Origin: an uncultured Granulosicoccaceae bacterium
Lineage (GTDB): Bacteria > Pseudomonadota > Gammaproteobacteria > Granulosicoccales > Granulosicoccaceae
NCBI GenBank assembly: GCA_937930305.1
Contig: CALGLE010000002.1
Span: 248,001 to 312,000 of the forward strand
Reading direction: 5' to 3'
DNA length: 64,000 nucleotides
The number at the start of each line of letters is the position of its first letter. The stretch's first letter is position 1. Positions 53,537 through 63,138 of this stretch are shown here, in pieces. The notes below the pieces were generated by a model. It worked only from the letters and a program-made list of their open reading frames with translations. It searched no databases and was not told the origin of the DNA. A program made the position numbers and the translations under genes.

Positions 53537-54325
53537 GTGAGCGCGCTGGCACAAAAGGCAACCACCCGAACTCCCAAGACAATGCCGTGGGTAAACACCA
53601 TGGCCTATTGGCTTTCGGCCACTGACAAACAAATAGATTTGGGGCTACGCACCACATTAAGCTGTGCGATAACCGGTGATAAGCCTGCGATGTTCTTACC
53701 ACCGGAAATGGCTAGCAATCAGCCCGACAACCTGCGCTATTTGCACAGGCTTGGCTCGCGTCACAATTGCCGCTTAGTGGAAGATCGTCGTTCTATCGAT
53801 ATCAAACCTTTTATTGAGCAACGCGACGAAAGCATCAGCCCAATGATGCAAGCCAGCATCGAACTGCTGCAACAAACCGGTTTAAAAAGCCGCAAAATGA
53901 AACCCTCCTATCCCAATCGTTTAGACGATGAAGGCATTCACGTACCCTTAACCGAACTCATCGATCTTGCCGTTCGCGTAGCAGAAGAAGGCAAACGCGT
54001 AGTGGTGTTGCCCAACGCAACGATTGTGGATTTACTGGGTGGCGATACCGATCCAATTGTTGGTTACGCAGCCAATATTCACGCCGGAGACGATGTGGTT
54101 ACTGTGGCGGTATTCGATTCACCAAAATATCGCTCAGTGGGTTATCGCAGTGGCAAGCAATACATTAATCATGTTTTGCTTGGAGGCGGGCCAGCGCATA
54201 AACCCGAAATTTGGGCCGCTGAGCAAACGCTTATGGAAGCACAAACTCGCTTCCAATTGTATAGAAGCCAAAAACCTCAGTTTGATATGGGGTTGTTGTC
54301 TGTTACCCAGTATATCGATCTGTAA
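53537..54325 (+). CDS. hypothetical protein, function unknown
   Basis: This 262-aa soluble protein starts with GTG, with GAGGGG about 8 nt upstream. No signal peptide or membrane helix is seen. Recognisable stretches are RRSIDIKPFIEQRDESISPM, an alpha/beta pattern LIDLAVRVAEEGKRVVVLPN, and glycine-rich VLLGGGPAHKPE. The combination of EEGKRVVVLPNATIVDLLGG with VTVAVFDSPK looks like part of a Rossmann-like core, but no family is recognised. It is monocistronic, bounded downstream by a perfect 14-bp palindrome. Confidence 0.75.
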   Translation: MSALAQKATTRTPKTMPWVNTMAYWLSATDKQIDLGLRTTLSCAITGDKPAMFLPPEMASNQPDNLRYLHRLGSRHNCRLVEDRRSIDIKPFIEQRDESISPMMQASIELLQQTGLKSRKMKPSYPNRLDDEGIHVPLTELIDLAVRVAEEGKRVVVLPNATIVDLLGGDTDPIVGYAANIHAGDDVVTVAVFDSPKYRSVGYRSGKQYINHVLLGGGPAHKPEIWAAEQTLMEAQTRFQLYRSQKPQFDMGLLSVTQYIDL

Positions 54326-54361
54326 CCACTAACAACCGCAAAAGCAGTCAGTTAATAACTC

Positions 54362-54396
54362 GATCAAATCAGTGCAACTATCGCACTGATTTGATC
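54362..54396. terminator. perfect 14-bp inverted repeat at the convergent junction
   Basis: GATCAAATCAGTGC (54362-54375) and its exact reverse complement (54383-54396) enclose a 7-nt loop between two convergent genes. There is no T-run on the right side, so it may be a weak terminator, a transcript-end-protecting hairpin or a protein site. Confidence 0.6.
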
Positions 54397-54447
54397 ACAG
54401 TATTTCTGGTTAAAAAAACTACTTTCAAACCAAAGACAAAGCTTTGA

Positions 54448-55314
54448 TTAACCGCCTAATTTGTCTTGCGTTTTGTTTTGGAAATCAGATGCATCATGGC
54501 GTTCGTGCAACTGCTCTTCTGGCTCACCCCAAGATCGATTCACCATTTGTCCTCGAACCACGGCATCTCTTTCGCTGATAGCTTTAGCCCAGCGCTGCAC
54601 ATGGGTATATTCAGCCACGTTTAAAAATTCTGCTGCGTTGTATAGCTTGCCTAACACCAACCAACCATACCAAGCCCAAATGGCAATATCGGCAATAGAG
54701 TAACCGCCTGGCGCCATGTACTCGTTCTTCTCTAGGTGCAGGTTAAGTACATCAAGTTGACGCTTAGTTTCCATCGTGAAACGATCTATCGGGTATTCAA
54801 ATTTCTCTGGCGCATAGGCGTAGAAATGACCAAAGCCGCCGCCCAAATAAGGCGCGCTGCCCATTTGCCAAAACAACCAATTCAAACACTCTGTGCGCGC
54901 TGCTGCATCGGTAGGAATTAACGCACCGTATTTTTCAGCTAAGTACAATAAGATTGCGCCCGATTCAAAAACACGCGTTGGCGGTGTGGTGCTGTGATCC
55001 ATCAGCGCCGGTATTTTTGAATTGGGATTGATGTCAACAAAACCACTGCCAAACTGATCCCCATCGCCGATCTTGATCATGTAGGCATCGTATTCAGCGT
55101 CTTTTTTACCTAACGCCAAAAGCTCTTCCAACATCACGGTTACTTTTACACCGTTTGGTGTAGCCATGGAATACAGTTGCAGGCTGTGTTCACCTACTGG
55201 CAAGGTTTTTTGTTCCCTTGCGCCTGCAGTAGGCCGGTTAATACTGGCCCATTCGCCACCATTGGCACTGTCGTATGTCCAAACGGCAGGCGGTTCGTAT
55301 TTTGAGGTTGTCAT
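54448..55314 (-). CDS. yghU: glutathione S-transferase, YghU-type
   Basis: This 288-aa protein has the long N-terminal extension of YghU/nu-class transferases (KYEPPAVWTYDSANGGEWAS, INRPTAG). A thioredoxin-like domain follows (HSLQLYSMATPNGVKVTVML; NPNSKIPALMD; FESGAILLYLAEKYG), then the helical C-domain (YSIADIAIWAWYGWL). The family has disulfide-bond reductase activity with glutathione. ATG at 55314; a TTG one codon upstream is closer to the AGGA. It is 14 bp downstream of gpmI. Confidence 0.92.
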   Translation of the reverse strand: MTTSKYEPPAVWTYDSANGGEWASINRPTAGAREQKTLPVGEHSLQLYSMATPNGVKVTVMLEELLALGKKDAEYDAYMIKIGDGDQFGSGFVDINPNSKIPALMDHSTTPPTRVFESGAILLYLAEKYGALIPTDAAARTECLNWLFWQMGSAPYLGGGFGHFYAYAPEKFEYPIDRFTMETKRQLDVLNLHLEKNEYMAPGGYSIADIAIWAWYGWLVLGKLYNAAEFLNVAEYTHVQRWAKAISERDAVVRGQMVNRSWGEPEEQLHERHDASDFQNKTQDKLGG

Positions 55315-55328
55315 CAAGAAGTGATCCT

Positions 55329-56861
55329 TTAATTAAGTAACAGCGTTCGGCCCTTCATTTCGGCCGGTTGCGAAAGCCCCATCAGTTGTAAAACCGTTGG
55401 GGCAATGCCTGTAAGTGAATTTCCACAACCTAAATCTCTAGGCTCTGAATCATAAATTGTGCAAGGCACCGGAAAAGTTGTGTGCTGTGTATGCGGCTCA
55501 CCCGTTACCGGATCAACTAACATATCGGCGTTGCCATGATCAGCGGTAAGCACAATGGAATATTCGTTAGCCTTTGCAGCCTCCCAAAGCCTACCCACCA
55601 CCGTATCAACGGTTTCAACAGACTTCACCACAGCCTCGGCAACACCTGTGTGTCCGACCATATCGGCATTAGCAAAGTTCACCACCACAAGACCAAATTG
55701 GCGCTTATTTAAAGCCTCTACCACCCCATCAGCGATGCCATGCGCACTCATTTCAGGTTGAAGATCATAGGTTGCAACCTTAGGTGAATCGACCAGTAGC
55801 CGCGACTCGTGCGCTAGTGGCTCATCACGCCCGCCATTAAAGAAGAAGGTTACGTGTGGGTATTTTTCAGTTTCAGCTGAACGTAGCTGTGCGATACCCG
55901 CATTGGCCACCACATCACCTAAAGTGACATCGGCGGCATCTTTATCGAACGCGAATGGGAATGGATAACTGGATTCGTAACGCGTCATGGTGGTCAGAGC
56001 AGCGGCTTGATAATCACCGCGATCAAAGTGCTCAAAGCTCTCTAACCCAATAGCTTCACTAATTTCCCGTGGACGATCGTTTCGAAAGTTGAAGAATACA
56101 ACGGTATCTTCAGCGGTTATGGGTTCATGCCCAGCTAATACTGTTGGGGTTATAAACTCATCGTTTTCATCCGCAGCGCGCGCATCCGCTAAAGCTGAAT
56201 GCACATCGTTAGATTGCCGACCTTCGCCTTTTACAATAGCGTGAAAAGCAGCACTCACACGATCCCAACGTTTATCACGATCTAACGCAAAGTATCGGCC
56301 CACAACGCTTGCTACATCACCACCAGCATCGGCTAGCGCTTTTGTGATTGATGGCACGTAGTCTTCTGCGCAGGCAGGCGCTGTGTCACGGCCGTCTGTA
56401 ATCATGTGCAGCAAGGGCTTTACTCCTTGTGCTTGGCACAGCTTAACCAATGCAATGGCATGATCAATATGACTGTGAACACCGCCATCGGATACTAACC
56501 CCAGTAAATGCAGAGGTTTATTGTTCTTTTTAGCTCGCTCAATCGCCTCCAACAGCACTGAGTTGGTGTTTATTTCACCTGATTCAATACTGTCAGAAAT
56601 TTTCACTAAATCTTGTTTTAGCACTGTGCCTGCACCCAAACTTAGATGCCCAACTTCGCTGTTACCCATTTGCCCATCAGGCAATCCCACCGCTTGCCCA
56701 GAGGCTTCGATTAAACACGTGGGGTTACTTGATTGAATTGCATCTAAATTAGGTGTGCTAGCGGTTGCCACCGCATTGTTTATTGGTGACGGGTTAACCG
56801 CCATACCGTCCATGATAACCAGCAATACAGGGCGACGTGGCGGCATAACCGTTGAATTCAT
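55329..56861 (-). CDS. gpmI: 2,3-bisphosphoglycerate-independent phosphoglycerate mutase
   Basis: This 510-aa alkaline-phosphatase-fold enzyme interconverts 3- and 2-phosphoglycerate. The metal Asp is in VLLVIMDGMAVNP, the phosphoserine in GQMGNSEVGHLSLG, and other manganese ligands in HSHIDHAI, NFANADMVGHTGV and VLTADHGNAD. Most family members have DGWG where this has DGMA; the metal-binding Asp is kept. It is 39 bp downstream of tatC on the same strand. Confidence 0.96.
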   Translation of the reverse strand: MNSTVMPPRRPVLLVIMDGMAVNPSPINNAVATASTPNLDAIQSSNPTCLIEASGQAVGLPDGQMGNSEVGHLSLGAGTVLKQDLVKISDSIESGEINTNSVLLEAIERAKKNNKPLHLLGLVSDGGVHSHIDHAIALVKLCQAQGVKPLLHMITDGRDTAPACAEDYVPSITKALADAGGDVASVVGRYFALDRDKRWDRVSAAFHAIVKGEGRQSNDVHSALADARAADENDEFITPTVLAGHEPITAEDTVVFFNFRNDRPREISEAIGLESFEHFDRGDYQAAALTTMTRYESSYPFPFAFDKDAADVTLGDVVANAGIAQLRSAETEKYPHVTFFFNGGRDEPLAHESRLLVDSPKVATYDLQPEMSAHGIADGVVEALNKRQFGLVVVNFANADMVGHTGVAEAVVKSVETVDTVVGRLWEAAKANEYSIVLTADHGNADMLVDPVTGEPHTQHTTFPVPCTIYDSEPRDLGCGNSLTGIAPTVLQLMGLSQPAEMKGRTLLLN

Positions 56862-56900
56862 AAGGCGACTTTTTCTGTTATTAACGTACTTTTAAAAAGA

Positions 56901-57869
56901 TTAAGGCTCAGCATCCGGATCGTGAGGTGCATCCATCAAACTGGTGGGATAGCTACCCTTAGGTGCGTTTGGCCTGGGCTTCGGTGCATCACTGTTCGAT
57001 GCATCATTCTTCGAATCATCAGGAGCATCGGATGAATCAGGCGTATCGGTTGGCTTGGTTTCACTATCTGAACTTGATTCATTTTCGCCAATCAGCAAAC
57101 CATTGTTTGAGTCACGAATTTCCCCAGCTTCTTTTACCCGTGTTTTTAACGTTCGTGAAAACACAATACCCACTTCGTACAGTAACCACATGGGAATGGC
57201 CAAGAGGGTTTGTGAGATAAAGTCTGGAGGCGTTAAAAACATACCAACGATGAACGCACCCACAAACACATAAGGTCGAGCTTTGACTAATTGCTCTGGT
57301 GTAGTGATGCCAACCATAACCAAAATGACTGTGGCCACTGGCACTTCGAACGCAATACCAAAAGCAAAGAACAGCGTTATGGCAAAGTCCAGGTATCGGG
57401 TAATGTCGGTGTTAACCTGCACGCCTTCGGGTGCCACGCTAACAAAGAACGCAAACACCAACGGGAAAACCACAAAGTGTGCAAACGCAACGCCTAAATA
57501 AAATAATCCCGTGCTGGAAACCAACAACGGAAAAACCAATCGTTTTTCGTGCTTGTATAAGCCTGGAGCAACGAACGCCCATATTTGGTACAGCAAAAAA
57601 GGGATGGCTAAAAATACGCTCATCATTAACACAAGCTTTAAGGGCGCAAAGAAACTGCCCGCGGGGTCAATGGTTTGAATATTGGCATCTGGGCCTAGCT
57701 GATCAGCAAGCGGTGCTGCGAAAGCGATGTAAATTTCGTTTCTGAATGTGAATAGAGCTGCGAATATTAGCCCAACAACAATGACGATCTTTACCAGACG
57801 CTCTCGTAATTCAATAAGGTGGGACAGGAAACCTTGTTCCTCGTCAACCAGATCATCCGCAGACTTCAT
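56901..57869 (-). CDS. tatC: Sec-independent protein translocase subunit TatC
   Basis: This 322-aa inner-membrane protein has six helices. The conserved N-terminus (FLSHLIELRERLVKIVIVV), the first-loop PLADQL, and FALWAFVAPGL-type loop YQIWAFVAPGLYKHEKR recognise twin-arginine signals. A hydrophilic tail of about 75 residues (from about 245) is rich in Ser, Asp and Pro and is much longer than in E. coli TatC. The start lies 6 bp after tatB. It forms the receptor complex with TatB. Confidence 0.96.
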   Translation of the reverse strand: MKSADDLVDEEQGFLSHLIELRERLVKIVIVVGLIFAALFTFRNEIYIAFAAPLADQLGPDANIQTIDPAGSFFAPLKLVLMMSVFLAIPFLLYQIWAFVAPGLYKHEKRLVFPLLVSSTGLFYLGVAFAHFVVFPLVFAFFVSVAPEGVQVNTDITRYLDFAITLFFAFGIAFEVPVATVILVMVGITTPEQLVKARPYVFVGAFIVGMFLTPPDFISQTLLAIPMWLLYEVGIVFSRTLKTRVKEAGEIRDSNNGLLIGENESSSDSETKPTDTPDSSDAPDDSKNDASNSDAPKPRPNAPKGSYPTSLMDAPHDPDAEP

Positions 57870-57875
57870 AAACCG

Positions 57876-58280
57876 TTAGTCGCTTTGTTTATCGGCATCG
57901 ATAGATGCCGGTTTGGGTTCAGATGTTTTGGCCGATGATGTGTCTTTCGCATCATCATCTTCCACGGTTTTGCGAAAATCTTCTACTGATGATTGAGTGG
58001 CGGCCGTGGCTTCATCAACGCCTGCTTTTAGTTCTTGGCGAGCACTGTTAACGATATTACGAAGCTCATTTATTTGATCGTTCTGATCGCCAATGATTTT
58101 ATTCAAATCACCGCTTTTCAGCTCGCTGGCAAAATCAGACTTAACCCCACGCACAAACCGTTGAGCCTTACCCACCCAATGCCCTACCGTTCGCGCAACC
58201 GCGGGCAAGCGTTCTGGGCCGATAACGATCAACGACACGATGCCGATGACTAAAATTTCTAGAAAGCCAACGTCAAACAT
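57876..58280 (-). CDS. tatB: Sec-independent protein translocase subunit TatB
   Basis: This 134-aa protein has an N-terminal membrane helix with the conserved start MFDVGFLEILVIGIVSLIVIG, then PERLPAVART and an amphipathic helix, then a long charged tail. The Glu in LEILVIG and GPERLP motif mark TatB over TatA. It is between tatA and tatC in an operon. Confidence 0.94.
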   Translation of the reverse strand: MFDVGFLEILVIGIVSLIVIGPERLPAVARTVGHWVGKAQRFVRGVKSDFASELKSGDLNKIIGDQNDQINELRNIVNSARQELKAGVDEATAATQSSVEDFRKTVEDDDAKDTSSAKTSEPKPASIDADKQSD

Positions 58281-58370
58281 TATGTATGGGGTTCCCGACT
58301 GACCAACACCGTGCCGGTACCGTCGTATAAAAACTTAACCACGCTTAAGCGTATTGACCGACTGAGCCGG

Positions 58371-58607
58371 CTAGGCCGACTTTGAATCGTCAGTTTCACG
58401 CATGGCCGCATCTTTTACATCGTCAACAGCACCATCGGCTGCGTTTTCAAGTTCGGCAGAAGCCTCTTCGCCATCTTCTTTAACGGCTTGCTTGAAACCT
58501 TTCACCGCACCACCTAAATCACCACCTAGGTTACGCAAGCGTTTAGCGCCAAAAATTAGAACCACAATGGCCAGCACGATTAGTAACTGGGGAACACTTG
58601 GCATCAT
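58371..58607 (-). CDS. tatA: Sec-independent protein translocase subunit TatA
   Basis: This 78-aa protein has one short membrane helix ([18 protein letters not shown]), the hinge [17 protein letters not shown] and an amphipathic helix [12 protein letters not shown], with an acidic tail. It oligomerises to form the pore for folded proteins. The start may be either of two adjacent ATGs. It follows hisE by 36 bp. Confidence 0.94.
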   Translation of the reverse strand: MMPSVPQLLIVLAIVVLIFGAKRLRNLGGDLGGAVKGFKQAVKEDGEEASAELENAADGAVDDVKDAAMRETDDSKSA

Positions 58608-58643
58608 CGTCGGTTTACTCCTTTCAAGGAATCAGTATCCACA

Positions 58644-58982
58644 TCAAGCAGGGTCGCGCGATGCTTTTTCGTCAAGGCCCGACAGGCCCTCACGGCGATT
58701 CAATTCGTTCAAAATATCATTAGGGCCTAAACCCCGTTGACTTAAAAATACCAGCATATGGAACCAAACATCGGCAGCTTCTGCCACCAAGTGCTCAGAA
58801 TCCATACTTTTTCCGGCTAGGATGAATTCTACGGCTTCTTCACCCACCTTTTGAAGCATGGTGTCATCACCTTCGTGAAACAAGCGCGCAACATAAGAAT
58901 TTTGCGGATCCATCCCTTTTCGAGACTCGATCACCTCTGCCAATGCCGCCAATGTATCGACGTTTTGTGACGGGTTCATCAT
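58644..58982 (-). CDS. hisE: phosphoribosyl-ATP pyrophosphatase
   Basis: This 112-aa all-alpha MazG-like enzyme does the second step of histidine synthesis. The metal-binding helices are visible as [14 protein letters not shown] and [13 protein letters not shown], with the N-terminal [16 protein letters not shown]. It is separate from hisI here, unlike the enteric HisIE fusion. It is downstream of hisI by 19 bp and upstream of tatA. Confidence 0.95.
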   Translation of the reverse strand: MMNPSQNVDTLAALAEVIESRKGMDPQNSYVARLFHEGDDTMLQKVGEEAVEFILAGKSMDSEHLVAEAADVWFHMLVFLSQRGLGPNDILNELNRREGLSGLDEKASRDPA

Positions 58983-59001
58983 TCAATATTCCTAGCCACT
59001 T

Positions 59002-59397
59002 TTATGACTTACCGTACATGTCTTTCGGGTCTTTAATTACCGCTGAGCTGATCTGCCACGAACCCGATGACTCGGCGGTGGGCTCCCATGTGCGATAAAA
59101 GCAATGTTCGCGTCCGGTATGACAGGCTACACCGCCGTGTTGTTCCACCCGCATTAAAATGACATCACCATCACAATCGAGCTGCAGTGACTTCACTGAC
59201 TGCGTGTTACCTGAAGATTCGCCCTTTCGCCATAGTTTTTGGCGAGATCTGGAAAAATACACAGCCTGACCGCTTGTGGCCGTCTCTGTTAAGGCTTCAG
59301 CGTTCATCCACGCAAACATCAATACTTGGCCACTGGCTGCATCTTGGGCAATCACCGGCACCAAACCGTCGCTGTTGAACTGCACCTCATCAATCAC
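59002..59397 (-). CDS. hisI: phosphoribosyl-AMP cyclohydrolase
   Basis: This 131-aa enzyme opens the purine ring of PR-AMP. The core VLMFAWMNAEALTETATSG (split for recognition), YFSRSRQKLWRKGESSG, the zinc-site LDCDGDVILMRV and HTGREHCFYR are all present. It stands between hisF and hisE. The 60-bp gap after hisF contains nothing notable. Confidence 0.95.
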   Translation of the reverse strand: MIDEVQFNSDGLVPVIAQDAASGQVLMFAWMNAEALTETATSGQAVYFSRSRQKLWRKGESSGNTQSVKSLQLDCDGDVILMRVEQHGGVACHTGREHCFYRTWEPTAESSGSWQISSAVIKDPKDMYGKS

Positions 59398-59457
59398 GGA
59401 AAAAAAAACCTTAGGTAACTAGAGAGGCAATTTTATCACGCCAGAAGCAATCGCCCT

Positions 59458-60231
59458 CTAGAGTCGAACTTCGATGCCTTGGGCCGCCATATGCGCTTTT
59501 GCATCACTAATAGAGTATTCACCAAAATGAAATATGCTGGCTGCAAGAACGGCATCAGCGCCCCCTTGTAAAACCCCGTCCGCCAAATGCTGCAAATTGC
59601 CCACACCGCCAGAGGCGATAACCGGTATCTCTACCGCATCGCTTATGGCTTTCGTTAGTGGCAAATTAAAACCTTGTTTGGTGCCGTCACGATCCATGCT
59701 GGTCAGCAGCAATTCACCAGCGCCGTAGTCGGCCATTTTTTGCGCCCATTCCACAGCATCAATGCCAGTTGTTTTGCGGCCACCGTGTGTGAAAATTTCC
59801 CATCGATCGGTATCACCTTCCGAGCTGACTGTTTTAGCATCAATGGATACCACAATACATTGAGAACCAACCTTATCAGCCGCCTGTTTCACTACATCAG
59901 GATTAAAAACGGCTGCGGTGTTAATGCCGACTTTATCGGCCCCGGCATTTAATAAATTTCGAACATCGGCCACAGTTCTAACCCCACCGCCCACGGTTAA
60001 GGGTATGAACACCTCTGATGCCACTTGCTCAACCACCGATAAAATCGTATCGCGATTATCAGAGCTTGCTGTGATGTCTAAGAAGGTAATTTCATCAGCG
60101 CCTTCTTCGTTGTAACGACGGGCAACGCTAACTGGGTCTCCAGCGTCCCGAATGTCGACAAATTTCACGCCTTTCACCACGCGGCCTGCGTCAACATCCA
60201 AACAAGGAATGATACGTTTTGCTAATCCCAT
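59458..60231 (-). CDS. hisF: imidazole glycerol phosphate synthase cyclase subunit
   Basis: This 257-aa TIM barrel has catalytic Asp residues in [15 protein letters not shown] and [11 protein letters not shown], and phosphate-binding loops [12 protein letters not shown] and [12 protein letters not shown]. With HisH it forms IGP and AICAR from PRFAR. The start lies 5 bp after hisA. Confidence 0.96.
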   Translation of the reverse strand: MGLAKRIIPCLDVDAGRVVKGVKFVDIRDAGDPVSVARRYNEEGADEITFLDITASSDNRDTILSVVEQVASEVFIPLTVGGGVRTVADVRNLLNAGADKVGINTAAVFNPDVVKQAADKVGSQCIVVSIDAKTVSSEGDTDRWEIFTHGGRKTTGIDAVEWAQKMADYGAGELLLTSMDRDGTKQGFNLPLTKAISDAVEIPVIASGGVGNLQHLADGVLQGGADAVLAASIFHFGEYSISDAKAHMAAQGIEVRL

Positions 60232-60236
60232 GGCAC

Positions 60237-60977
60237 CTACCCTTTTAACGCCTTATCGGCAAGACGTTGTGCGCTGGCAAGATCCAAAGTGCCTTCATAA
60301 ATGGCGCGCCCTACAATAGCGCCTGAAATTCCCGAAGCACTTTTTTCCACTAAGGCATCGATATCAGATTGATTCGTTACGCCACCTGAGGCGATAACCG
60401 GAATATTGATCGCATCGGCTAAAGCAGCCGTTTGTTCTACGTTCACCCCTTGCATCATGCCATCACGGCTGATGTCGGTGTACACAATGGCCGACACGCC
60501 AGTATCTTCAAACTGTTTTGCTAATGACACCGCGCTAACGTTGGAAACTTCCGCCCAACCTTCTGTTGCCACCATGCCCTCTTTAGCATCCAAACCCACG
60601 ATGACATGTCCGGGGCAAGCCTTGCACAGCTCTGCAACAAACTCAGGGGTTTTCACCGCTTGCGTGCCAATGATGACCCAAGACACACCCGCTTCAATGT
60701 AAGCCTTAGCTGTATCAATATTGCGAATGCCACCCCCAATTTGTACCGGAAGCTCAGGGTAGGCTGAACAAATAGCGTGAATAACATCCGCATTCGCAGG
60801 CTTACCTGCAAATGCACCGTCTAAATCCACAAGGTGCAACCGCCTAGCACCTTCATCACGCCACTGGCCGGCCACTTCAACCGGCTTATCAGAGAACACC
60901 GTATCGTCATCCATTCGCCCTTGTTTTAAGCGAACACATTGACCCTGTTTTAAATCAATCGCTGGAATCACTAACAT
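60237..60977 (-). CDS. hisA: phosphoribosylformimino-5-aminoimidazole carboxamide ribotide isomerase
   Basis: This protein of about 246 aa is a TIM barrel with catalytic Asp in [16 protein letters not shown] and [15 protein letters not shown], and phosphate loops [12 protein letters not shown] and [12 protein letters not shown]. The ATG at 60977 gives the family-standard start (MLVIPAIDL) and lies 14 bp after the hisH stop. The longer reading overlaps hisH. Confidence 0.96.
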   Translation of the reverse strand: MLVIPAIDLKQGQCVRLKQGRMDDDTVFSDKPVEVAGQWRDEGARRLHLVDLDGAFAGKPANADVIHAICSAYPELPVQIGGGIRNIDTAKAYIEAGVSWVIIGTQAVKTPEFVAELCKACPGHVIVGLDAKEGMVATEGWAEVSNVSAVSLAKQFEDTGVSAIVYTDISRDGMMQGVNVEQTAALADAINIPVIASGGVTNQSDIDALVEKSASGISGAIVGRAIYEGTLDLASAQRLADKALKG

Positions 60978-60991
60978 CTTAACAATCTCCT

Positions 60992-61642
60992 TTAGCCGTT
61001 CCAACGCACGAAATTTTCTAATAACTTCAAGCCTGAAGCGCTACTTTTTTCAGGGTGAAACTGACACGCAAACACGTTCTTATGGGCCAACGCCACAGCA
61101 ATTGAATGCCCATAATCGGCATAAGCTGCCACATGCTGATTATCCACCGGCACGCAGTAATAAGAATGTGCAAAATAAAAACGTGTGTTGTTGTCAATAC
61201 CTGCCCACATAGGGTGCTCACCCTGTGCTGCCTTGTCACGATTTACCGGGCTCCATCCCATGTGAGGTACTTTTAATCGTTGATTGGCAGAGTTTGTTAA
61301 TGGTGCTGAAAAACGCTTTACCTCTCCAGGCAACACATCCAAACAATCCACACCGGCATTTTCATCACTTCTTGTTAATAACACTTGCAGGCCCATGCAT
61401 ATGCCAAAAAACGGGCGAGACTGGGTAACCTCTTTTATAACCGAAACCAATTGATGATCGTGCAGCGCTTTCATGCAATCGGCCGCCGCCCCTTGGCCCG
61501 GACAAATGATGCGATCGGCCTCTTTAATGATATCGGCATTACTGGTGACCAATACCGAATCATTTGGGGCAACGTGCTCAACGGCTTTTGACACCGAACG
61601 CAAATTACCCATGCCATAGTCAATGACTGCTATGCGTTGCAT
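60992..61642 (-). CDS. hisH: imidazole glycerol phosphate synthase glutamine amidotransferase subunit
   Basis: This 216-aa class I glutaminase has nucleophile Cys in [12 protein letters not shown] and the His-Glu pair in [12 protein letters not shown], with the oxyanion region CPGQGAA. It supplies ammonia through the HisF barrel. It lies 36 bp after hisB on the same strand. Confidence 0.96.
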   Translation of the reverse strand: MQRIAVIDYGMGNLRSVSKAVEHVAPNDSVLVTSNADIIKEADRIICPGQGAAADCMKALHDHQLVSVIKEVTQSRPFFGICMGLQVLLTRSDENAGVDCLDVLPGEVKRFSAPLTNSANQRLKVPHMGWSPVNRDKAAQGEHPMWAGIDNNTRFYFAHSYYCVPVDNQHVAAYADYGHSIAVALAHKNVFACQFHPEKSSASGLKLLENFVRWNG

Positions 61643-61678
61643 AAAAACTCTGGTTTAGGAAAACTAACGAAGATAGTA

Positions 61679-62272
61679 CTAGAGCGCGCCCTTAGTCGAT
61701 GGCAGGGCATCGCCCATTCGCTCATCCACTGAAATGGCCGCGCGTAACGCTCGTCCCAATGCTTTGAACAGCGTTTCAATTTTATGATGATCGTTTACGC
61801 CACGAAGCACATCGGCGTGCACAGTGGCGCGCGCCAAATTAGCAAAGCCTTGGAAAAACTCCGAGGTTAAATCCACATCGAAGGTGCCAACTTTGTCGCG
61901 TGTGAATTCAGCATGAAAGAACAAGCCAGGGCGACCCGAGAAATCAATAACAACGCGTGAGAGCGATTCATCTAGTGGAACATAGGCGTGGCCGTAACGG
62001 TAGATGCCACGACGATCGCCCAGGGCTTCGTCCATCGCCATCCCGAAGGCAATGCCAATGTCTTCAACGGAGTGATGATCATCAATATGGGTATCGCCAT
62101 CACATGACACGCTGATATCGATTAGCCCGTGCCGAGCAATCTGATCGAGCATATGATTGAGAAACGGCACACCGGTATTCAATTCGGCCACGCCAGTGCC
62201 ATCAAGATCAATAGTGATCTTGATTTTCGTCTCTTTCGTGTTGCGTTCAACGCTTGCCCGTCTGCGGGTCAT
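61679..62272 (-). CDS. hisB: imidazoleglycerol-phosphate dehydratase
   Basis: This 197-aa monofunctional enzyme has paired metal-binding motifs [14 protein letters not shown] and [14 protein letters not shown], and the typical [17 protein letters not shown]. The phosphatase half found in enteric HisB is absent. The ATG at 62272 has GAGG 8 nt upstream; an ATG at 62278 is too close to it. It is the first his gene here, 59 bp after dtd. hisG, hisD and hisC are not in the window. Confidence 0.95.
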   Translation of the reverse strand: MTRRRASVERNTKETKIKITIDLDGTGVAELNTGVPFLNHMLDQIARHGLIDISVSCDGDTHIDDHHSVEDIGIAFGMAMDEALGDRRGIYRYGHAYVPLDESLSRVVIDFSGRPGLFFHAEFTRDKVGTFDVDLTSEFFQGFANLARATVHADVLRGVNDHHKIETLFKALGRALRAAISVDERMGDALPSTKGAL

Positions 62273-62331
62273 GCGCATACCCTCAATCGCTGTGCGAATA
62301 ATGCTGTGGTCATCAATTGTACACGGCCAAT

Positions 62332-62790
62332 TTACAGCTGAAGCCAGAAAGTCACCGGCCCATCATTCACTAGTGCCACCTTCATATCGGCGCCAAACTG
62401 GCCTTGTTGAGTGGCCGGTAGGCGTTGCTTGACCGCCAGCACGAACTGATCAAATAAATCTTTCGCAGCTTCTGGCGGGGCTGCGCTGTGAAAGCCAGGC
62501 CTAAGCCCTTTTGAGGTTTCTGCAGCCAGCGTGAACTGAGGCACCAGTAGAACGCACCCGCCAGCTTGAACCACATTGAGATTCATACGATCCTGATCGT
62601 CTGCAAACACGCGATAACCCAGCAGTCGATCCGCCATTTTGTTCAATTGCTGGGCCGATGCCTCTGCCGAAAGCTCAGCATCTTTCGACTCGAACCCAAC
62701 CAGCACCATCAGACCGTGAGAAATCGACCCAATCGTTAGCTCATCAACCCTGACCGAAGCCTCGGTCACTCGTTGCAACAGACAAATCAA
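62332..62790 (-). CDS. dtd: D-aminoacyl-tRNA deacylase
   Basis: This 152-aa enzyme hydrolyses D-aminoacyl-tRNAs (and glycyl-tRNA-Ala) to prevent mischarging. It has the cross-subunit Gly-Pro motif in [11 protein letters not shown] and the SQFTL-like catalytic segment [13 protein letters not shown], with the N-terminal [13 protein letters not shown]. It is divergent from the region upstream of the lipid A acyltransferase gene and heads the his array. Confidence 0.95.
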   Translation of the reverse strand: MICLLQRVTEASVRVDELTIGSISHGLMVLVGFESKDAELSAEASAQQLNKMADRLLGYRVFADDQDRMNLNVVQAGGCVLLVPQFTLAAETSKGLRPGFHSAAPPEAAKDLFDQFVLAVKQRLPATQQGQFGADMKVALVNDGPVTFWLQL

Positions 62791-62921
62791 TTTTCACCTC
62801 TCTAATGGTCGTTTCTGACAGGATTTAAGCCCAGAGTAGGAATTTTCCTACAATAAATCAGGTTTCACTGACAGAAAGAAGCACTTTTCAACCTAACATT
62901 TCTGCCGATATACAGTAATAC

Positions 62922-63088
62922 TTGTGGTGTGGTCATTAAGCCGTTGCACTAAACGGAAGACATCAGCTTGAGAGCGGATCTTACACAGGGAGTGAATTCC
63001 AAAGGAGCGGGAAATTCAAAGTAGGCGGCCACGCACCTGAGAGCCAGGAAGGTTCTGACCCCGGTTAATTGATTAACCGGGGTTTTTT
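62922..63088 (+). ncRNA. candidate GGA-rich small RNA (CsrB/RsmZ-like)
   Basis: Between dtd and the lpxL-like gene lies about 350 bp without an ORF, ending in a perfect terminator at 63058-63088. The proposed RNA has a hairpin CCGTT/AACGG (62941-62945 with 62952-62956), then a GAATTCC/GGAAATTC hairpin around AAAGGAGCG, and AGAGCC/GGTTCT around AGGAA. Further GGA motifs occur in ACGGAAG, GCGGATC and AGGGAG. GGA in hairpin loops is the binding signature of CsrA/RsmA. A weak promoter (TTCAAC, 16 bp, TATACA) lies just upstream. The 5' end is a guess, and a long 5' leader of the acyltransferase gene that terminates early is an alternative. Confidence 0.4.
63058..63088 (+). terminator. strong intrinsic terminator before the lpxL-like gene
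   Basis: A perfect 10-bp stem CCCCGGTTAA/TTAACCGGGG (63059-63068 with 63073-63082) has a TTGA loop and is followed by six T. It is in plus orientation, but no coding sequence precedes it on that strand within 300 bp, which implies a non-coding transcript. Confidence 0.92.
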
Positions 63089-63138
63089 ATGGGCGTAACT
63101 TCCACAGTAAAGCGGTTAATACACTACCCTTTTACGCT

